This document shows, piece after piece, positions 57,915 through 64,000 of a stretch of 64,000 nt of DNA. Positions within the stretch are counted from its first letter, which is position 1, and each line of letters begins with the position of its first letter. Source of the stretch: Kudoa neothunni (lineage: Eukaryota > Cnidaria); NCBI GenBank assembly GCA_964304625.1, contig OZ199838.1:14136001-14200000 (forward strand), written 5' to 3'. The position numbers were made by a program, and so were the translations under genes. The notes under the pieces were generated by a model that saw only the letters and a program-made list of their open reading frames with translations, searched no databases and was not told the origin of the DNA.

Positions 57915-60810
57915 TCCTAAAAATATTGCGCACGCGCGGTTAAAAAATTAAATAAACATCCCATTCATTAGCGAAAACAAAACTTTCATTATATTCATCT
58001 TTCTGTCGTTAATATTTTTAATTCTTAAAATTGAATAATAAAAATTGTCATAGCACGATAGCATTACATTAATATGGTATGTCTGATGGTGTAATAGACA
58101 TTATTTCAGTAAATTCGTAATATTTCTTAATTTTTTTATAAATTATAAGTTTTTCAGTATCAACAAAATATTCAATGTTACAAGTTTTTATATTGTCACG
58201 TGACAATAGTTTGAAAAATTTTAGAAATCCAAAAATATCGTATTCATTCGAATCCATTATTATCATTATTTGGCAGATTTTAATCTGATAATTTTTCGAC
58301 TTAATAAATTCATTCAATGAAAAAGGTTTTCTAAATTTTTGTTGAAGCTAAATTATTTCAACAAAAAATCCAGTCATAAAACCATATATAAATATGATTA
58401 TAATTAGGTTTTGCCGTTTTCGGCGTTTATATTTAAAAAATTCGACGACTAAAATCGAAGTTTATTTTAGTTGATTCATCGATGCGTGCATTAACAAACT
58501 CTAAACCGAAAAAAATTTGGATCAAGATCCCCACTAAAAACTTTTCTTTTTAAATAGCGATATCGAGAGAACGTCGAGAATGATAACAGAATCTAGATTT
58601 TCGACAATTTTGCCATTTTTTATCTCTAAATAAATAACTAGTTGAGATATGTGCCGAAATGTTTCTTTAACGAAGATTGATTCTTTCACTTTATTTTCTT
58701 GTAAATTCTATTTATTGTAGAGATAATATCATTTTGCAATATTTACAGACTAATTCATTCACCATCTTCTCCATGTCGATCCATTCAACAAGAAAACTAT
58801 AAAATTTTGTTCGGTTACTACCTATTTCAAATTTTTCAGAATATTTCGAATATGTCCGGAAAATAAATGACGAAACTTTTAAAAATTCGACGACTAAAAT
58901 CGATTTTAATCGAAAACTGCGATTCCTACTTATAATACTAACGAGAATCAATTAACAAGTAAAAATTTAACTCATGATGTTTTAACAAATTAAATTATCT
59001 AATTAATAATATTAAAATATTGAAAGAATATTTTTAGTGGAATTCATAGTTAAAATTATCATGATCAATATTATAATGCAGGGATTGGCAAAGACCGGCT
59101 GGAGAGGAGGTCGTTGATAAAGTAAAATTGTTTTTTTATTAGATAGTACTTGTATAATTTCCTTATTTTTATAATCGATCTTTTCAGCATACAAAGAAGC
59201 ATAATGGTCATATAAACGAAATTAATTAAATATTATCCGTCTTTTTATGAATATAAATGTGTAAAGAACAAAACAAATTTCCAATCTATTTATAACGATT
59301 GTGTGATACTTGTCTTATTGTAACGAATGATGGCGTTTAATTATTGTTCTTTGTTATTACTACCTATCATTTAAGTATAGAAAATATTGCAATTAGTATA
59401 AATAGAATCAGGTAAATTTTGAAATAAAAAAACAATACAAAAATAATCATTTCTTCATAAATAATGTCGACTGTTTGTTATAATTTTCTCACAGCACAAT
59501 GAAATAGCATAATTTTAAATATCAAATTATGAATTTACTAGGCCAAATTTCGGTTGTATTGAATATAAATGGATTAAGCCAATTTCCGATTAGAATGTGA
59601 AATACTCATTACAACTAAAGGTTTTATACATTCTGACCCTGACCCGCCTTCTAATTTTGCATGATTATCCGATCGAACTTAGCTCGAAATCCCAATTACT
59701 TGAATATGTTTTCTAGCTTGTTCGCAAAAAATCATATTAGCAACTTTTTCGATATGCTCGTTATTTATCCGTTGTATAGACTTAATGTCTATTATTAAAG
59801 ATTCCCGACTTCTGATAAATAGACCAAAATAGTTATCACCTCAAAAAATTAAAGCGTAGATATGATTAATTGCCGAAATTAATCATATTTATTTTGAGAC
59901 GAAAAAAACCTTTCTACACATTAATAAGAATTCCAACCTGGCTATTATCTGCTCTAATAAATATTCTACATTTGAAATAACGGGAATAACCAGCAACATC
60001 ATTATTTGAGCATTTGATGATTTTATTCGAATAAATGGATTATTTGGAATTAGCGAAATATCATTACTTTCGAATTGCCACAATTTATAGTGATGAATAA
60101 TCCGTCGATTCGAGGAAATTGAATGGTAAATATACGGCTGGATTAAACCACCGTACTTAGCTGATTTGGAAGGCACCGGATTAAAGAATTATCTCTGAAA
60201 GCAGCTGATAGAATTAATCGAAAATGGTATTTATTTGGTGGTTGATTCTCGACAGTTATAGAGCAGGTATGAACAACAGAATATACCTGCGCAATAAATT
60301 TCAACTGAAGCTCACATTAAATTTTAGGTTAATTTATATTGGCCAATTCGAATATCGAGCATCCTCGGATTGTGTGTAGAAACTCGACGGTTTCAATATA
60401 ATTGTGTGATGTTAGACTAATAATTATTTATTTGGAATGGGATTATACAATATCAGAAATATTCGAAATAGAATAAGACACGGTCAAACGATTCAAAATG
60501 AATTGAATTCCCTAATGAATCTAGATTAAGAATGATGTTTATGTCCCGCATTCCCACTCAAGATTTCCATTAGTTTGGCTTCTTAGTTCAGGTTATTGTG
60601 TGCCGATTTTCCAGATTTCGCCGCAACACAACCCTTTATTAATCTGTATCTGTCGATAAACAACGACACCATACATAATATACAATTATATCACTGACTT
60701 TAATTGTTCGGCAATACCTAACGATCATTCGTAATCATTGTTGAGTACACCCGAGAATATTTTCAGAAGGGAGTTACACCGTATTGTACTTTGTAAATTA
60801 ACAAATATTC
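57915..60810. other. 2.9-kb intergenic region, a small dispersed repeat only
   Basis: TTCGACGACTAAAATCGA occurs twice (about 58441 and 58887). The minus-strand frame 58317-58069 has no motif or signal. No RNA gene recognised. Confidence 0.45.
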
Positions 60811-61807
60811 ATGATCGAAAAGAAAGTAGTCGTGCTCGGATCGGGAGGTGTTGGTAAAAGTGCCTTTGTAATTGATCCCCTTGATTTGGTCTATTTGGAA
60901 TGTATGTGTGAAAAGATTAGTCTTGGTCATACTTAATTGGTCTATTAAATCATCCATGCATATATTCTTGATAGACATCGCTTCCCGTTGATATGTTTTA
61001 TCACATGGATATTGTTTAGACGGTACAATATGTACAAAATGTTTTTGTAGAAAAATACGATCCAACCATTGAAGATTCCTATAGGAAAGTATGCAACATT
61101 ACGGCACTCAACCTAAACAAACATGTCTTGATTGTGTTGTGTAGAGTGTCGAAATTGAAGGAAAACAATACATGTTAGAAATTCTCGATACAGCCGGAAC
61201 TGTAGGTTTTCTTGTGATCCAGCTTAACTCTCCAACTTTTGGTGGGTGGCTCTGATATTTAATGGGATTGTTTTGTAGGAACAATTCGAGTCTATGCGTG
61301 ATCTCTATTTGAAAAATGGAAATGGATTTATATTAATATTTGACATTACAAATCCCGAAACATTTAAAGTTACACATGATATCTACGAAAAAATCATCGA
61401 GGTGAAAGAAAGTAGAAGTGTAATTATTTCCCATCCTATCTACCACTTGGCATTGACTCTTAATCAATGCTCCTCATTGCTACAGTCGAATTCTCTGATA
61501 CGTATTTTTGTTGTAGTTTCCATGTGTGTTTGTTGGCAACAAATGCGATCTTGAAGATCAACGAGAAGTCAAAAAAGAAGATGTTCTCAAATATATTAAC
61601 ACACTTGGGACTAATGTGTATGAATTTAATTTAATTTAATTGTTTGCTAGTTGTTATTGAATGTGGTTTTGTTTTAGTCTATATCTTGAGGGATCCGCCA
61701 AACAAATTATCAATGTCAACGAAGCTTTTGTGGACCTTGTGAAATTAATTGAAAAATTGGACACTAGTTCCAAGAAAAAGAAAGGGGGTGGTTGTTGTGT
61801 ATTGTAA
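60811..61807 (+). CDS. RAP1: Rap1-like small GTPase
   Basis: Ras-family switch controlling adhesion and polarity. Six exons (60811-60867, 61020-61088, 61145-61201, 61279-61419, 61517-61617, 61678-61807) join in phase to 185 codons with stop: 184 residues, the exact length of Rap1. P-loop [10 protein letters not shown], effector loop [11 protein letters not shown], switch II DTAGTEQF (Thr where Ras has Gln61, the Rap hallmark), NKCD, GSAK (SAK motif), polybasic KKKK and a CCVL prenylation box predicting geranylgeranylation. Introns are 56-152 bp. Exon 1/2 joins SAF to TVQYVQ, matching SALTVQFVQ. Intact; Rap1 versus Rap2 is decided by the effector and C-terminus, moderately sure. Confidence 0.93.
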
Positions 61808-63095
61808 TTCGTACTCCCTAAGCACAGACACACGCACACACACACAACCTCACACTCCTTCTTCTGGTAGAGTTGTCGTAGCTGCCATTTTTCAATAAAT
61901 AATAATAGAAAAATTGCTCTTCTGCTAATTTAAATTGTGTGTTTCTCTCATTGGTGCTTTGCGTGCTTGCTAGCTTCTATTTCTACGCATTTTTCTATTG
62001 TAGCTCTTAAGCGTTGAACTTAGACTAACATTTAGATTAACGCGTTAGATTAGAACGCTTGGTTATTTTAATCAAGATTTGCATTTATTATTTCTATAAA
62101 TGATCGCTCGTCACGTTGTTTGTCTGTCGTTTTGTCCAAATGCTACCAGCTTCTTACTTTAATCGACATCAGCTCATTCGGGGTAGCATAATAAATGCAC
62201 TTGCTTATTTATTCACGTCACTGGATCCGAGGAAATCTTTGAGCATTGATAGTTTATATTGGTGGAGCATAAATAATGACCACACACATGTATATCACTA
62301 TTTTATCTGTTTTTTAATACATTATTTATAATAGAAAAATAATAATAGGAGAAAAGTTCAGTATTAAAAAATAATTGCTATAATTAAGCCTCTGAAGGGC
62401 CGAGAAACGAGCCTTCTCAAACGTAACTTGAGGTCTGCGGGTTTCCAGAATTTCTTTTATCGCGTATATTTAAAACGTTATTAAGAATCGATATTTCATA
62501 TACATTAAATAATTTTATCGATAAAGTATTTAGAAAATCGCCAATCATTGAATAGACTAATCCCCAATAATCCGATGTGGTGTAATTTTTCAATCAGACA
62601 TAAGGAACATAAATTGGCGCGCTTGTACGAATAAAATATGAATATAATAAAGAGGAAATTTTTTAAACTAATAAATTTGGTAAAATAAATATTTTTCTAA
62701 TCAGTAGCGATTTAGGTATTTGTTAGAAAAATAAAGGCTACTGTAGAAAAATCCTCAATCTTAACATCGTGGTGCTGTTTTACGATCACTTCTACAAGTT
62801 CAAAATAAGCCCTCTCTTCTAAAAAGCTTGAATTTAATGTGATTTATTCAATAGAATAAACAATTGATCTATTGATAATTTTCCCCATATTTATATTCAT
62901 TCCCAAAAGTAGAGAACATACAGTTACAGGCAACTCTCTTAAAAAATCACGTTAACATCTTTCTGCTTTGAAGACATACTAATCGAGACTAGAGGTTTAA
63001 AAAAGCGAGTATCCAAAATTTCCAAAGTAATTGGAAATTTCAAGACTAAGGAGATCATCTGAAATATGTGAGGGTTCAGCTACAATAGTGTACAT
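61808..63095. other. Intergenic, no gene seen
   Basis: Begins with the probable 3' untranslated region of the Rap1 gene, including a short CA-rich run at 61828-61850. No exon or RNA gene recognised. Confidence 0.45.
61894..61899 (+). other. Candidate polyadenylation signal of the Rap1 gene
   Basis: AATAAA 87 bp after the stop codon. In this AT-rich DNA the hexamer is common, so position is the only support. Confidence 0.4.
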
Positions 63096-63611
63096 CAGGG
63101 GTCGGCAACCTTTTTGAGTGACCGGCTGAACAGACATGATTTACCCTAATTCTAATGCGAGTCGTATCAAAATTGATCTACAAACATTTTAATTTATCCT
63201 AATTTAAAATTTTGGATTGAAATGTATAAATAAGAATTTATAAAAAAATTTTTAAAATAAAAAAGTACATCAAATCAGAAATATTGTATTCTAATAATTT
63301 TCATTTCCAATGTAATCAACTCGTGCTTAACTTGTGAAAGAACGATTTAATGGATGATGCCAAATACCATGAGGTGTATCTATGTCTTTTTAAAAATATT
63401 TTATACTTTTATTGAAATAATTTTTACATTAGTTTAGCAATCATATTTATTCCGGTTTTCTGATTTAATGAAAATGAAGTTTAGCCGGCTAAAATGTTTA
63501 CATCGACAATATATAAACATTTAGAAAAACGATCTAAATAACAACTTAAAAAGTAATCAGGTATTTTGGATATTAAGAAAAAACTGACGGGTCGTAGGTT
63601 GCCCACCCTTG
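63096..63611. mobile_element. hAT MITE, 516 bp
   Basis: Left end CAGGGGTCGGCAACCT and inverted right end CAAGGGTGGGCAACCT match with two mismatches. Flanking 8-mers GTGTACAT and ATGTACAT differ at one base, consistent with an 8-bp target duplication. No coding capacity. Confidence 0.85.
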
Positions 63612-63619
63612 ATGTACAT

Positions 63620-64000
63620 AATCCAAAACCATTGTATGATGATATTTTATGGTTAATTTTAACATCTAATTTATATTTATGAATGCTAGGAGCTTCTACA
63701 CATTTATGTGATAATATTAAACACTTAATTAATTATATGATGGTGTAAGACCTCGTTTTGAAACTGAATACTTTTGGTTTATACGCCTAAGTACGAGACG
63801 CCCCAACAAATATCGCCTACACTATTTGCGTGTTACCGCCGCTCGCTAATAAAATAGTCAAAATATATAATATTGGAATTTCAATATCTATTACATTTTA
63901 TTATTTATTCTAATCGCTCAAATAATTTGAAGTATTTAATTAATTCAACGAATTATGAAATCTTAATTAATGAAATTAGGTGACCATTTCCAATAATACG
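63620..64000. other. Window end, nothing seen
   Basis: AT-rich sequence with a short GC-richer stretch near 63780-63850. No feature recognised. Confidence 0.4.

Noticed and set aside
58069-58317. 82-residue minus-strand frame as a gene
   Set aside because: Lys/Ile-rich as expected from AT-rich non-coding sequence; no domain, signal peptide or splice support.
60763-61065. Minus-strand 100-residue frame over the start of the Rap1 gene
   Set aside because: It is antisense to two Rap1 exons and an intron; the plus strand gives a full 184-residue Rap protein with all motifs.
1-64000. tRNA, rRNA, CRISPR arrays, bacterial operons
   Set aside because: No B-box-like GGTTCGAATCC-type sequence in a plausible cloverleaf, no rRNA stretch and no spaced direct repeats were seen; the introns and gene set are animal. 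Reading by eye could miss diverged tRNAs.

Overview
The window is a piece of an AT-rich animal nuclear genome with very small introns (mostly 33-100 bp). Its genes include a Src-type SH3-SH2-kinase, a DH-PH RhoGEF, a doublecortin-like/CaMK kinase, Rap1, RING-CH, a SNARE, RPS26 and several nuclear-encoded mitochondrial proteins, alongside piggyBac, hAT, Tc1/mariner and Merlin DNA transposons. Small introns, high AT and metazoan signalling genes fit a myxozoan (parasitic cnidarian) best, but this is inference; dicyemids, orthonectids or other reduced animals are not excluded. MRPS18, IMMP2L, prohibitin and MECR imply working mitochondria with their own translation. TAA, TAG and TGA all act as stops, so the code looks standard. 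I saw no LTR retrovirus-like or Polinton-like element.

Layout. 0.3-10.4 kb: a tandem pair of large, unrecognised type I membrane proteins (829 and 832 codons), each built of about six divergent cysteine-bearing modules, one module per exon, with every module exon flanked by phase-1 introns. A Qc-SNARE lies tail-to-tail with the first copy, and a broken copy of its last exon follows the second. 5.5-12.4 kb: two Tc1/mariner-type transposons and a 200-base gap. 13.1-14.7 kb: RPS26 and prohibitin 1, divergent, with 71 bp between start codons. 18.8-30.0 kb: a DCX/CaMK kinase whose introns of about 5.0 and 3.9 kb hold two piggyBac elements, a piggyBac MITE and a hAT MITE. 30.9-34.7 kb: a RhoGEF and MECR. 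35.0-36.8 kb: two adjacent minus-strand secreted proteins, one with a Pro/Cys-rich then Gly/Ser-repeat body, the other with a short fibrinogen/collagen-propeptide-like motif. 37.5-45.5 kb: a Merlin element, a hAT MITE, an orphan type I membrane protein and other repeats. 46.0-47.6 kb: a Src-like kinase without either regulatory tyrosine. 49.4-50.0 kb: MRPS18. 50.5-54.6 kb: a hAT-like element and a degraded piggyBac. 56.3-57.9 kb: RING-CH E3 ligase and IMMP2L, convergent. 60.8-61.8 kb: Rap1. The end holds a hAT MITE.

Most genes are split into exons of 20-570 bp, so single open frames miss them. Gene models were made by hand from reading frames, GT/AG borders, phase agreement and family motifs. 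Where phases close over the whole gene (orphan pair, SNARE, PHB1, RPS26, MECR, orphan at 41 kb, Src-like, MRPS18, MARCH, IMMP2L, Rap1) confidence in the model is high; weaker joins are stated in the entries.
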